Below, piece after piece: positions 51,595-62,770 of a DNA stretch of 64,000 bases. The notes beneath the pieces were generated by a model that saw only the letters and a list, made by a program, of their open reading frames with translations, was not told the origin of the DNA and made no database searches. The translations under genes were made by a program, and so were the position numbers. How positions within the stretch are numbered: position 1 is the stretch's first letter; each line of letters starts with the position of its first letter. Source of the DNA: Chondrilla cf. caribensis (Eukaryota; Porifera; Demospongiae; Chondrillida; Chondrillidae); assembly GCA_964020155.1 (NCBI GenBank), contig OZ026555.1, positions 3,883,295-3,947,294 on the forward strand, given 5' to 3'.

Positions 51595-52180
51595 GACCCT
51601 GTCTCTGTCAGATGCTTCCCTCTAATCCATTAGGTGGCTGGTATGAGGTTAGCTGGCGTTGGTAACTATAGTAACCCTGTCAATGCTTAAACCCTGCTAA
51701 ACCTGTCACAGGGCAATCATGTCTATCCCCCTGTGTGGTGGTGCTGACCTATTATGTATCCTGTATGAGGTCAGCTGCCTGGGGCATGGGAAGCTATGAT
51801 AAACCTGTCAGTACTTGACCTATACTGCACATGCGGGTAACCTGACCTGTGTATCTCCTGTCGTGCAGGCCGGGCTAGCTTGTGGGGGGTCAGCTGGCCT
51901 TGGCAACCCAATAATCAGTTGTGTCTACCCCCCTTGAGGTCATCTGCCTCTGACAAGTGTTTAAATTTTATGGCAGCCTATGTGTGGTACTCCCTGTGCC
52001 TATCTCCCACGAGGTCATCATGCCACAGTAAGTGATTTAACTATATTGCAGACTGGGGCATCCTCATCATTCGCAATGTCACAGCACAATACAACACAAC
52101 TCAGAATAAGACAATGCATGTCATGGCATCGTACAGCATAACTCAACATGAGACAATATTAAATATAACCGTAAGCAGTG

Positions 52181-53155
52181 TTAGATTCCCCCTTGGGGAG
52201 GGGGGGGACGCCGAGTTGGGGGGCGAATCAGGGGACAATCCCGTGCTGGGTGCCCCCCAGATTGGCACACGCCACAGGTGTGGCGGTATCGGCAGTAGGA
52301 ACCCATGGGGCATTCCCCACGGGAGAAACGTCGGCATATTTCCCTTGTAGGTGGCTGGTACCTAGGGGCCGATGCATATGGTTGGCTTCCCTGGGGGGTG
52401 ATTGGTGGGTGTTGTCGAGGTTGTTCAGCGATTGCAGCGAGCCAGATATCTGGCTCGCGACGGTCCCACTGGAGGGTAGGATTGCCAGCCACGGCCTGGC
52501 GGAACATGCGGTCATACCTTTGCCAGGCAAGGCCGGGCACCTCCCGGGCCAGCCGCGTGATGATGGCCAAGTAGGTGGCCAGGGGTACTGCCAGTTCCGG
52601 GACTGGCACAACTCGAACAGCCATAAATGTGGCAAACGCCATGACCCAGTCCGCAATGGACTCAATGGGGAACCTCTTGCGCCTGTCTTTTTCGGGCTTT
52701 TCGTCTGTGGAGCGGTCGAAGGCCCACTGAAGGGCCTCCGGCAAGAGGTCCCCTAGGTCTACAAATGACCCCTCACAGATCTTTTTCACCAACGGGGCAG
52801 GGATGGCTGGGAGCCCAGTGTTGGGGAGCCTCAGGGGGGTGTCAACCACTGGGGACGGAGTGGGCAGGGGTGGGGGAACAGGACCCGGTACGCTGGAACT
52901 TTGCTGGGAGGTAGCGGGGGCTGGCTGGAGCCGGGTGGTGCCCTGGGACGGTGACAGCCACGCCGGTACTGTTGGTGCTGCACCAGATAGGGTACCCACC
53001 AAAGCTGCAGTAGGGTAGATGAGGGGCAGGATGTGAACTAGAGTAGGCCGGTAGTTCGAGGCCACCAGAGGGGCCAGGACCATAAGGGGGGTTGCATAGG
53101 CGTAGGCCAGCAGCGGTGAGCCCACGTGGCCGGAGCCGCGAGGGAATGAGGGTCA
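52181..53155 (-). CDS. Gag-like zinc-finger protein of DIRS-like element
   Basis: Open frame of about 315 residues, from after an in-frame stop at 53153-53155 to 52181; the first ATG in this frame is internal, so the start is uncertain. Pro-rich N-terminus, a helical middle (SIADWVMAFATFMAVRVV), and a C-terminus with a CCCH finger C-X7-C-X5-C-X3-H (CRRFSRGECPMGSYCRYRH) directly followed by a C-X2-C-X4-H-X4-C knuckle (CGVCQSGGHPARDC). It probably binds element RNA. The upstream small ORF may supply the N-terminus. Confidence 0.7.
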
Positions 53156-53226
53156 GCTGTCTTGCCCCGGGAGGCAATACGGGAGAACATGCGGAGGCGC
53201 GGCCTCCCAGATACCCGCGGAGGGTC

Positions 53227-53412
53227 CTAAGACAGGTACATAGGCTTGCGACAGTGCTTACCTGGTACTGTGGTGACGCTCGAGGTGGTTGGCTGTCCCA
53301 GAGGTGGTGGTGATGACTGGCCACTGTCCGCGGTTGGGGTAGTGATCAACGAGGAGGGTGTTTGAGGGAGAGATTCGGCCATCGCGGAGTAGCGTAGGGT
53401 ACAAGACGACAA
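53227..53412 (-). CDS. Possible gag N-terminal ORF
   Basis: A 61-codon open frame containing MAESLPQTPSSLITTPTADS, rich in Ser, Thr and Pro, lies just 5' of the zinc-finger ORF. It could be joined by splicing or frameshifting. Weak support. Confidence 0.35.
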   Translation of the reverse strand: MSSCTLRYSAMAESLPQTPSSLITTPTADSGQSSPPPLGQPTTSSVTTVPGKHCRKPMYLS

Positions 53413-53610
53413 CGGGAAACGAGAAAAAAAAAAAACGATTTAATAGCCGAAGGCAGCAAGCAAGAACCAGCGAGGTTAGCACTCCAGAATACACGCGCGC
53501 TTCAAGGCCCGGAAGCTAGCATTATTAATCGTGTACTAATTGGTAGTGGGTGCCGGGGCAGCCCACTACGGGGGTTTGCATTAACTCCATTTAACTTCCT
53601 TAAATTACAT

Positions 53611-54627
53611 AATAAGATAATAAATTAAATCAATGAATAAATAAAAATCCAAAAAATCAAACGTGGTAGGATTATTTAAATTAATAAGGAGGGATCGTTA
53701 GAATGGAAAATAATTATAATTTACATGCAGGCAATATTAGACATGCAGTACATGCAAATAAGAGTTTGATCATGCATGAGGGTTTAAATAATGGAAAGTA
53801 GCTCTAGAAAAGTTACTTAGTCTTGGGGAATCTCTGACAGACTGAGGTAAAGAGCGCCATAGCGATATACCAATGAATGTTGTCCATAGCAGGTCCTGAC
53901 TGATGGAAGGTTAGCAAGGTTTTTTTCGTGTGTTGTGATGGTGGTTAGGACAACAGAAGAGGGATGATAGATAGGCCGGTGCAAGTGAGTGGTGGCATTT
54001 GTAAACAAGTTCAGCAAGATGGAGCTTCCTACGAATGCCGAGAGACGTAAGACCAAGTTCATTCCAGAGGATGGAAGAGGTAGAGAAATGAGGACGGTTC
54101 AGGGCAAGTCGACAAGCATAGTTGAAGAGAGATTGAAGACAAGAAGAATCATGTTGGTTGCAATTGTCCCACACTACATCACAGTAGTCTACCGAGGGCA
54201 GAATGTAGGACTTAAGGTAGAGGACTAAGAGAGGCCTTGGAAGGAACCAAGAGAGACGTCTGAGAAGATTTACAGTAAGGGATAGTTTGGCTACAACATG
54301 ACTGATGTGGTCAGTCCAAGTTAGGGTGTCATTTATAATTACACCGAGAAGCTTGAAGGAGGCGACCTGTTCAATTTGAGAGCCAGAAAGGTGTATTTGG
54401 AGAGGTGGAGGAGTGACTCTGGCTCTGGAGGAACGAATTAGCATACACTTGGTTTTGTTTACATTCAGGTTCAGTCCGTTGTTTGTCATCCAGTCATATG
54501 TAAGATCCAGACAGGATTGAAGAGACCTGTGCAGAAGGTTACAGTCACTTCCAGTAACAAAGATGGTAGTATCATCAGCAAACAATACGAACAAACAAAC
54601 AGAGAATCCTTGCTTCATAGTAGGATT
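53611..54627 (-). mobile_element. LINE copy 2, RT part (right piece)
   Basis: Continues the LINE from AATAAGATAA. The RT frame (53911-54618, FADDTTIF box present) is almost identical to copy 1 but is shifted near its end by a short deletion (TTTTTTTCG in place of TTTTATTTCG) and a 12-nt loss near 53880. Same 5' truncation point as copy 1, so both descend from one insertion. Confidence 0.83.
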
Positions 54628-56100
54628 TTGAAACCATTAACAGTATATTGGTACTGCAGAACATCTTTGTGTAATCAGAAATGCATGACTACAGTTAGTT
54701 AGGGAGTCCTATCCACCCTGAAGCAGCCTTTAGCCATGATGGTTACTATACTAGGTGTCCAGCAAGATGATGGTATTTGATGTCGCTTGTTAGTTTGACA
54801 TTATTATATCAGTAAAAAAATAGTAAAGAGAATTTACTGAATAATACATACACAAACATCAATCTCTGTTCATACATGTCTGTAGGTCAGCTCACACAGG
54901 ATGCTCTTCAGTAGTGTTCCCAACCCATGGAGTGCAGTACAGCCATGTGTGTGGTCAGGCCATTGGATATGAGAAGGCCACACCAAGTGCATCCTATGCC
55001 GTAGGACGCTCCATAGATTCAACTTATGTTGAAGGCATCTCAATCACCTATGGGACTCCCAGGAAGCACATATGGACCTTGGCAGTTGGACTCAGTAAAG
55101 ACCACCAATACAAACAATGGAATTGTCCTTGTGCCAAATACCCAGGGGATTCCCCACCATCATTTGTGGGGAATGATTACTATTGTGAAGCAGGAGCATA
55201 TGGAACCTACACTTCCAACTGGTATAATGACCCAATATGGGATGGGAAGAACTGCCCTGCTGGAAACAGCTGCTGCTCTAATGCTGGCATGCCATGGTTT
55301 GGTAAGGTCCTACCTCAGCCCTCAGGAGATGACATAGAGGTTCGCTTGTGCTGTGATCAATCGCCCTCAAATGAAGACTTTGGTGTGGAGCTTCTTGAAC
55401 TATACATCCAGTAATTTTATCAGGCTTACTACTTAAACTAGGATAAAGCTTTACTGCACATTAAGTGATTATCACATGCACAAACTACAGTATTTACCAC
55501 AACATTGTATCACACATTGCTCTGTATTACAATGGTTGGCTTACAGAGCATTCCAAATACACTAATTTCAAGAAGTAATCTGTACGTATATTGGTATATT
55601 GATATACGTACGTAAATGGTGGACTAGTTCCCTATGTCCCTTGTGCATGGAATATAAGTTCAACTACAGTGAGGTCCATATACTGTACTACAGGTGTCAC
55701 AGGCAATATCGAATAAGGAGTAAGGGATAACACATTAATGATGAACAGCATAAGTAGCACTAATCAATTCAACCAGAACCAGTACAAGCACATAATGTTA
55801 CAGTACTGTACTGATCCTCTCATGGGGACAAAAGCAACTCTTCATTGATTCTCATAATTGAAAGTCATATTCACACAGTTTGTCTGTCTCAGTGAAAACC
55901 TTCCTCATCACTTAAGTATGTCCAATAACCAACTGTACACAGCCATCACATACAGGGCGATGCATATAACAATATCGTGAATTGTTGTTTCAATTAGTCA
56001 GTTGGTGTTTATAAGTCTGTGGACCGGCTGTGGTGTTGTGTGTCTCAAACATAGCAGGTAACTGTGGTGTGAGTCTCAAGATATTACAGACCTCTTAGAG

Positions 56101-57725
56101 ATGATGATCCTTGTGTTACTGGCGGCACTGGTAGGTGCTGTCTACGGAGGAGGTAACCATACCTGTGGGTGCATGCAGGGTCCTCCAGGGAGGGACGGGA
56201 GAGATGGAGTCCCCGGTCCACCTGGACCATCAAGCCCAATCGTGGTGGAATTACAAGAGTTGAAGAAAAGCCTCATAACTGAGTTGAAACAAATGGTGAG
56301 TATACAGTACGTGCAGTATGTATGCACATGTATGTAATACTACTGTATATACTACACAAATATACATGCATTAATAAATCAGCAAGACTTATAGGTCCCT
56401 CAAGTCACAGTCTTAAGCTAGTATCAGCAGTAACAGTAGAAGGAGTAACAGTAAAGTGAGACAGTATGGTTATATACATTATACATATTAGAATACATGT
56501 ATGTGAACAATTGAGGGTGTCAAGTCAAAACTCTATTTATTGTACGCTATCATAGGTTAATGAAGAGAGCAAGAAGTGGTTACCTAGTAACCAGAATATA
56601 CCCTGCACCCAAGGAACAGGGAGACACAATCCAGCCTCTTCCTGTCAAGAGATCTACAACTGCAACAGCAAGGCTATGTCAGGATGGTACTGGATTGAGC
56701 ATCAGGAGGACAGCAGTCCTGTGGTCCATAGAGTGTACTGCAATATGGAGGACACCCGATGTGGGGTCAGAGGAGGGTGGATGAGAGTGGCCCACATCAA
56801 CATGACCGATCCACGGGAAACCTGTCCATCACCGCTCAGGACCTACACATCACCAAGGAGGATGTGTGCCAAGTAAGACCATCACAATCAGTGGCAATAC
56901 AGAGAAAAAACCTCACAGCATACATGGAATAGTGCATATGTAGAAACTCCCAAAAGTGATTGGTACTGCAAGATATATAATCAGAAATGCACATGATAAC
57001 AGTTATGGTAATGGCTCAGGAATCCCATCCACCCTGAAGTAGCCTTTAACCAAGATGGTTACTACACTAGGTGTCAAGCAAGATGATGTCGTTCACTAGT
57101 TTGACATTATCATATGAGTAAAAGAATAGTAAAAAGAATTTACAGTATACGTATGTACATACACAAACATCAACTTCTGTTCATACATGTCTGTAGGTCG
57201 GCTCCTACAGGATGCTCTTCGGTGGTGTTTCCAACCCATGGAGTGCAGTACAGCCGTGTGTGTGGTCAGGCCATTGGATATGAGAAGGCCACACCAAGTG
57301 CATTCCATGCCAGAGGACACTCCATAGATTCAACTTATGTTGAAGGCATCTCAATCACCTATGGGACTCCCAGGAAACACATATGGACCTTGGCAGTTGG
57401 ACTCAGTAAAGACCACCGATACACACGTTGGAATTGTCCTTGTGCCAAATACCCAGGGGATTCCCCACCATTGTTTGTGGGGAATGATTACTATTGTGAA
57501 TCAGGGGCGTATGGAACCCTCACATGGACCTGGTACAATGACCCCATATGGGATGGGAAGAACTGCCCTGCTGGAAACAGCTGCTGCTCTAATGCTGGCA
57601 TGCCATGGTTTGGTAAGGTCCTTCCTCAGCCCTCAGAAGATGACATAGAGGTTCGCTTGTGCTGCGATCAATCACCTTCAGATGAAGACTTTGGAGTGGA
57701 GCTTCTCGAACTGTACATCCAGTAA
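56101..57725 (+). CDS. Short-collagen secreted protein, copy IV
   Basis: Exons 56101-56295, 56556-56872, 57197-57725; 346 residues, GT-AG junctions. It has the shortest introns of the cluster and carries no LINE. Exon 2 starts VNEESKKWLPSNQN, two codons longer than in the other copies, and ends with Lys instead of Arg. The variable loop reads GAYGTLTWTW. The upstream sequence differs from copies I-III: no CTCTATAAAAGG box and no GTGTACAGGGATG minisatellite, so it may be regulated separately. Confidence 0.87.
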
Positions 57726-58149
57726 TTTTATCAGGCTTACTACTTGAACTAGGATAAAGCTTTACTGCTCATTAAGTGTTTATCACATGCACAAACTATT
57801 TACTGCAACATTGTATCAAACATTGCTCTGTATTACTATGGTTGGCTTACAAAACATTTCAGATGTTAATCACAATAAGCAACATGTACATTAAAATGGT
57901 GTATTAGTTTCATACGTCCCTCTCGCATGGGACAGGAGTTTAAGTACATGTACATACGTATGCACATACAGTACAATGCTGGTTACTATGAAAGAAATTA
58001 AAGACTAAAAGTCATGAGTGCATGGAATAGAATAATATCAAGCACTGTACGAGATATTGACCACTCTGTGAATTAATGTTTAACTACCGGAGGAAATGAG
58101 CCACTCAGTATAGTGCATCATTTATGGCTGGATTATTGCAGTCATGCTG

Positions 58150-58415
58150 GATTTTCACAGTGATGTTATATTATAATGTCAAATTATCAAAGCCATGTTA
58201 CAATATTCTGTTGGATTAACACAGTGTAATTATATTATTCCGTCAGAATATCACAGTAATGTTACATTATAATGTCAAATTATCAAAGCGATATCACATT
58301 ATAATGTCGAATTATCAAAGCGATATCACATTATTCTGTCGTAATAACACAGTGACATTACATTATTCTGTCAGATTATCACAGTGATATATCATTGTAA
58401 TGTCGGATTATCAAG
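58150..58415 (+). repeat. 32-bp minisatellite, CDK20 intron 4
   Basis: About eight units of GTCAAATTATCAAAGCGATA plus TCACATTATAAT, with GTCGTAATAACACAGTGACA variants, right before CDK20 exon 4 in window orientation. Confidence 0.85.
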
Positions 58416-58483
58416 ACCACATGTCCCACACAGTGTACTACATCTGCTCTGTGACTCACTCAACCCCTCAAACCAGCACAAAC

Positions 58484-59620
58484 CTCAGTCAGTCTCTTCT
58501 CCGTGTCCCTGATGACAGAGGCCAGGTCCGTTGGCATGTACTCAAAGGCCAGGACTATGCCTGCGCTATACGGGAACACCTCACGCAAATGGACCACCTA
58601 CATACACAGAGGTATACACACATTACTGATATCAATCGTCGGCAGTGATAGTTATTATCGGTGGTGATAGTTATTATCGGTGGTGATAGCGATCATTAGT
58701 AGTGATGGTGATCATTGCTAGTGATAGAGATCATCATTAATGATAGCAATCATTAGTAGTGACAGCAATCATTACCAGTGATAATGATCATTAGCAGTGA
58801 TGGTGATCATTATAGTGGTGATAGCCATCATTAGCAGTGATGGCGATCATTAGTATATAGTGATAGTGGTCATGAGTTAGGGTAAATCATTTTCACTGAT
58901 CTGCACCAGCAGAGGAACCACAATCACAGTAACAAGCACACACACTGGTGAGGTTACATCACAGGTTACAAGGAAACATACGTGATGATTATCCTCACTC
59001 TCCTGTAGAGCCTTTATCTCCCTGGAGAGCAGAGAAGAACCACAGCACACACGAATACAACGTGATGGGACCTGTCCACCATAACAATGCCATACAACAG
59101 TTGACCGGAGGTTATGGGTTATGGGAATCTTATTTAAAGTGGGGAGGCCTTTAGCCCGAAGACTACTTTTCAAGGCACCCACTAATAAAATAGTACAAGT
59201 CAAATAAATGAAAATGCAAGTTAATTACTAAGTCCTATTTGACCATGCTAAAAAGGTTGGTACACAAGAGCGTTCACTTCACTGATTGGCGTACTCCGGT
59301 TATGTACTCAAGCTTGTATTTACACGTGTGTCTCGGCCCCTACCTGAGAGCTGTGTTTGGAATCCCACTTTGGAGCTTCTTCAACTGAACCTTTTTCAAG
59401 GCCACTACCTCTCCAGTCTACATGATATGCAAAGAGTAACATTAGCATATAATACGGAATACAAAGACACTCATCATATTGTGTGCAGACGAATTCGAAC
59501 ATAAAATATTAGCTACTCTGGCGACAGAATACATCTTGTGTGTACCTGTATATGTTTGGCTTTGTATACAATTCCATGGGCACCTTCTCCTATTCTGCCA
59601 AGTATCCTGTAATTTTCCAT
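58484..59620 (-). CDS. CDK20: CDK20, exons 1-4
   Basis: The 5' part of CDK20. Exons (minus): 59546-59620 (MENYRILGRIGEGAHGIVYK, glycine loop), 59344-59417 (TGEVVALKKVQLKKL with catalytic Lys33), 58982-59021 (REIKALQESEDNHH), 58484-58597 (VVHLREVFPYSAGIVLAFEY then MPTDLASVIRDTEKRLTE). Phases 0, 2, 0, 0 fit, and exon 4 joins exon 5 at 38938 in phase 0 across an intron of about 19.5 kb. All four blocks align by eye with human CDK20. The start ATG is the first in a good context and gives the family's N-terminus. Confidence 0.95.
58640..58865 (+). repeat. ~21-bp minisatellite, CDK20 intron 3
   Basis: Degenerate units of GTGATAGCGATCATTAGTA. Units vary from GTGATGGTGATCATTA to GTGATAGCCATCATTAGCA. 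Confidence 0.8.
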
Positions 59621-59881
59621 CACCTTTGTGACCAGGCGAACGCCCTTCTTCACAAACCGTTATTGAATGCCGCCATTGTTTACATCATGGATATGCGTTT
59701 TTCCTCGTTAGCGTTGACCCATATACACAGTGGCCATGAGGATGATGCAGTAGAAGCTGTTCTGGACGAAATCTTACTCATACGAAGTCAGTAATCCTCT
59801 GTGCTGGAGTCTAATGACGATGTGTGCCAAGTTTTCAATCGGAATGAACGCTCCTGCACCACTCTTCTACCCCTGTGTATG

Positions 59882-59884
<3 letters not shown>

Positions 59885-59937
<53 letters not shown>
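59885..59937 (+). repeat. (GT)n microsatellite, CDK20 upstream
   Basis: About 26 GT units, 265 nt upstream of the CDK20 ATG. Confidence 0.97.
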
Positions 59938-59938
<1 letters not shown>

Positions 59939-60210
59939 CATAACTCTGACCCAATGAAGACTTAAAGGCGAATCAGATGTACAACAATGGTGACTAATCT
60001 TATTCTGAGGGTCATGTACGTAACCCCATTCTTTAGAACTGTCCATCATAAAATTGCATATAATACTGCTTGTAAAGTACCAGATTTTGTATATTGTACT
60101 CTATGTGCACTGTTGCTACACAGCATACTGTAATACAATGGTCTGTGATTCATCTCACTAATTGTATAATATACTATACTATATTCTCTTATTCATATCA
60201 ATTCCTAGGC

Positions 60211-60780
60211 TGGTGGAGACGACCCTTGATCTGCCATTTATTTTGTTCAGGCGGAAAGGGTCTGGTCTGGTTTGGAACCTATTTCTGTACCATGGCGCAG
60301 GAATTCATACGCCCAATTAGATTGCAGAACGTCCTTTAGACGCATAAAAATGTGAGCGACTAATGGTGGCTCATTTCCAGTATAGAAGTGTAGTTTGACT
60401 ATGGTTGACTTTCTGAATCTGTGAAAAACACCCGCTTACATAAATCTGGTCGGTGCTATCTATCTCTCCGTGTCAAATCGGGGGTAGCGGTCTCCCTTTT
60501 GTGACAAATCTCAAAACATATTTGCTTCAGAATTCAAAATTCTTCTGTATTTTAGAATTGTAATTGCTGCGCAAAGCCAACAGGACTCTGCCGAAGACAA
60601 CACATCCTTTGCCAACCGTTGTGCATGAGTGAAAATACCCCCTTAGAATATGTGATAATGTGCAATATATTTACGATTTCTCATCATTCACTCCGCCTCC
60701 AGGTACAGAAATAGGTCCCAGACTAGACCAGACCCTTTCTCCACCCCAACAAAATAAATTGACGTATCAAGAGTAGGCTA
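60211..60780. mobile_element. Inverted-repeat element, about 570 bp
   Basis: Arms of about 65 nt: TTTATTTTGTT, GGAAAGGGTCTGGTCTGG and ACCTATTTCTGTACC at 60233-60290 recur in reverse complement at 60705-60765. There is no coding frame between. Likely a non-autonomous DNA transposon; target duplication unclear. Confidence 0.6.
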
Positions 60781-60980
60781 TGCCATACTAATCAATTCCA
60801 GATTAACTTTGAATTGGAATTATTATTCGTAATATTGGAAACCACTACCCTTGTGAACAACACTGTACTAGACTAGATTGTAGTAGTAGAAGGCTAGGGT
60901 AGCAAGTGTAGTCCTGATAGAAGGCTTTCAGCTGCAAGGGATGTCTGTATGTCAACTTGTATTATAATCAACAGGGAATA

Positions 60981-61169
60981 CCGTATAGCGGGAAATTTCG
61001 CAGATGGGTCCAAAAATGAAAATTCGCGGATAAAGTTTTCGCAGATACTGGCCAGAGTCACGCAACAGAACAGCGAGAACGCCTAATTCGCAGATAAAAT
61101 TTTCGCGGATGTTAGGCAAACCACGAAATCCGCGAAAATTTTATCCCACAAATATTTCCTGCTATACGG
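60981..61169. mobile_element. MITE family B, TA-flanked, 189 bp
   Basis: Terminal repeats CCGTATAGCGGGAAAT and (complement) CCGTATAGCAGGAAAT with further pairing of TTCGCGGA segments. Flanked by TA at 60979-60980 and 61170-61171. Internally AAATTTTCGCGG motifs repeat in both orientations, so the whole element can fold. Confidence 0.8.
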
Positions 61170-61372
61170 TATATAGTCATACTGGGTCTGTACTACTACC
61201 AGGAATAGACAATTGTAATCACACATGTGGTGTGTGTTTACACTGTGGTCCAACTGCTGCTTACCTAGTCTGGCAAGCTGGCTCCTTTTTAAGCACCTCC
61301 TGATGGATCAGGTGCTGGCTTGCCAGAATAACTGCTTCTTGGGTGGTGGCCATTTTAATTGTCCAATCAACT

Positions 61373-62345
61373 TAAAAAGTGTAACTAGCTGAGTAGTACT
61401 AGTGTTCTCGTGTGTGGGTGGGGGGTGGGATATTTGTATGGTTGGATTTCCATTCTGGAGTGAGCGTATTTGGTATAATTTGATGTGATTCTTTATCAAA
61501 ATGTCTGCCTTAGGGAGGTACACCTCTTTTGCACTTGTGCATACGTATCTAGCCATATATAGCTCTTTGGTAAAATATGTATACAGTATCACCTCCCTAT
61601 TATGGGCACTTTGGGACCTTGATTTTAGTGCTCTATACAGAGGTTTCCTCAATTCAGAGGTTACTTAATACACTGCAGTACTACACTGGGACACAGAATG
61701 GTGTCCTTATTATAGAGGTTTCTGCAATTCAAAGGTTTGTAATAGAGAGGTTTCACTGTATGTAGAGTATCTATGGCTTAACTGTGCATCTTGATGGTCT
61801 AACCTTGACAGCATGTGCACAAGAATGCAGAGCTGTACACAATTGTATTCTTTTCCACCATTCTGATAATGAAGAGTTAGCTAGGTCCACATGGCCTTGT
61901 GTAGCCTATCACTGGGTTACTGCTGTGTATACTATAAAAGTGTAACTAGCTGAGTAGTACTAGTGTTCTCCTGTGTGAGTGGGGGCTGGGATAATTTGTA
62001 TGGTTGGATTACTATTTCTGGAATGAGTGTATTTGGTATAATTTGATGTGATTCTTCATCAAAATGTCTGCCTTAGAGCCTCACTCCTCTTTTGCACTTA
62101 TGCATGTCTAACCATATATAGCTCTTTGGTAAAATATGTGAGACCTCTCTATTACAAAACTCTGAATTGCACAAACCTCTATAATAAGGAAACAGAATGG
62201 TGTCCTTATTATAGAGGTTTCTGCAATTCAGAGGTTTGTTTTGTGCACAAGAGAGTAGTACAGTACACAATTGTATTCTGTTCCACCATTCTGATAATGA
62301 AGAGTTAGCTAGGTCCACATGGCCTTGTGTACCCTACCACTGAGT
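61373..62345 (+). repeat. Direct duplication, two units of about 560 and 410 bp
   Basis: Unit A (61373-61930) and unit B (61936-62345) share GTGTAACTAGCTGAGTAGTA, GGTATAATTTGATGTGATTC, GTCCTTATTATAGAGGTTTC and GTTAGCTAGGTCCACATGGC in the same order. Unit B lacks an internal block. No coding content. Confidence 0.85.
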
Positions 62346-62362
62346 TACCTATCCCTTTGTTT

Positions 62363-62460
62363 GTCTCGTGTAGCCAGACCCACCTGAGAAAAGTTGGCGA
62401 CCATTTTGAAAATACGTACAGTGGGTACCATAAGGGTCTGGCTACACAAGACTATCCCCT
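62363..62460. repeat. Small inverted-repeat element
   Basis: GTGTAGCCAGACCC (62370) faces GGGTCTGGCTACAC (62437) across about 55 nt, compatible with a small MITE. Confidence 0.55.
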
Positions 62461-62620
62461 GTACAAACCCTGTACTTGCCCTGAAGCATGACCTCCGCCT
62501 TGAAAGGTTGAGTGGTGTTGAGGGGAAATACATCAAGCAGACTCTTATGGAAAGGTCGTATACATAACACTTACCTATCGCCAGGCTTTGCGAAAAGTCC
62601 CTTCAAATGACCTTAGTTGA

Positions 62621-62628
62621 TGACGTCA
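62621..62628 (+). promoter_or_regulatory. CRE-like palindrome upstream of MPEG1-like gene
   Basis: A perfect TGACGTCA, the consensus binding site of CREB/ATF bZIP factors, 71 nt before the TATA box. Confidence 0.5.
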
Positions 62629-62691
62629 TAGATCGCCGTATATTGCATTGTACAGTATAAAATTGTATAATAACGCAGGTGGAATATTTAG

Positions 62692-62699
62692 TATAAAAG
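62692..62699 (+). promoter_or_regulatory. TATA box of MPEG1-like gene
   Basis: TATAAAAG, 79 nt before the ATG at 62771; transcription would be expected to start near 62720. Confidence 0.7.
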
Positions 62700-62700
62700 G

Positions 62701-62739
62701 GATCGCGTTTCGTGGAACTTCATTCCACGCAGCGCGATC
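62701..62739 (+). promoter_or_regulatory. Hairpin at predicted transcription start
   Basis: GATCGCG pairs with CGCGATC and CGTGGAA with TTCCACG, around a CTTCA loop and a 3x3 internal bulge. It lies just after the TATA box. Confidence 0.5.
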
Positions 62740-62770
62740 TCTTATAATTCTCGTGGCGCCTCGTTTCGTG

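Larger units (their letters stand above)
48179..53610 (-). mobile_element. DIRS-order (tyrosine recombinase) retrotransposon
   Basis: Bounded by comparison with the uninterrupted LINE in copy I: GATACACA/AATAAGATAA are contiguous there and lie 5432 nt apart here. It is GC-rich, unlike its AT-rich host. Read on the minus strand it carries gag-like ORFs, RT/RNase H and a tyrosine recombinase, the gene order of DIRS/Ngaro elements. No clear target duplication is seen, as expected for recombinase-mediated insertion. Short inverted similarity near the ends (TTAATGC..ACCCCC at 48180 and its complement at about 53567-53583) suggests inverted termini. Confidence 0.88.
47836..55414 (+). pseudogene. 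Short-collagen protein, copy III (exon 2 lost)
   Basis: Exon 1 (from 47836) is open through the collagen triplets and ELKKSL, but at 48012 it is joined directly to intron 2 sequence (GAACTGAAGGAGGAG, found at 40796 in copy I), giving MN and a stop. The rest of exon 1, intron 1 and exon 2 are deleted. Exon 3 (54886-55414) remains open and ends LLELYIQ like the other copies. The interval carries a LINE that is itself split by a DIRS-like element. It cannot make the full protein. Confidence 0.85.

Noticed and set aside
52178..52756. 192-codon + strand ORF opposite the gag region
   Set aside because: Shadow of the GC-rich gag frame on the other strand.
58400..58648. 82-codon + strand ORF at 58.4 kb
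   Set aside because: Antisense of CDK20 exon 4, which has clear homology and splice sites on the minus strand.
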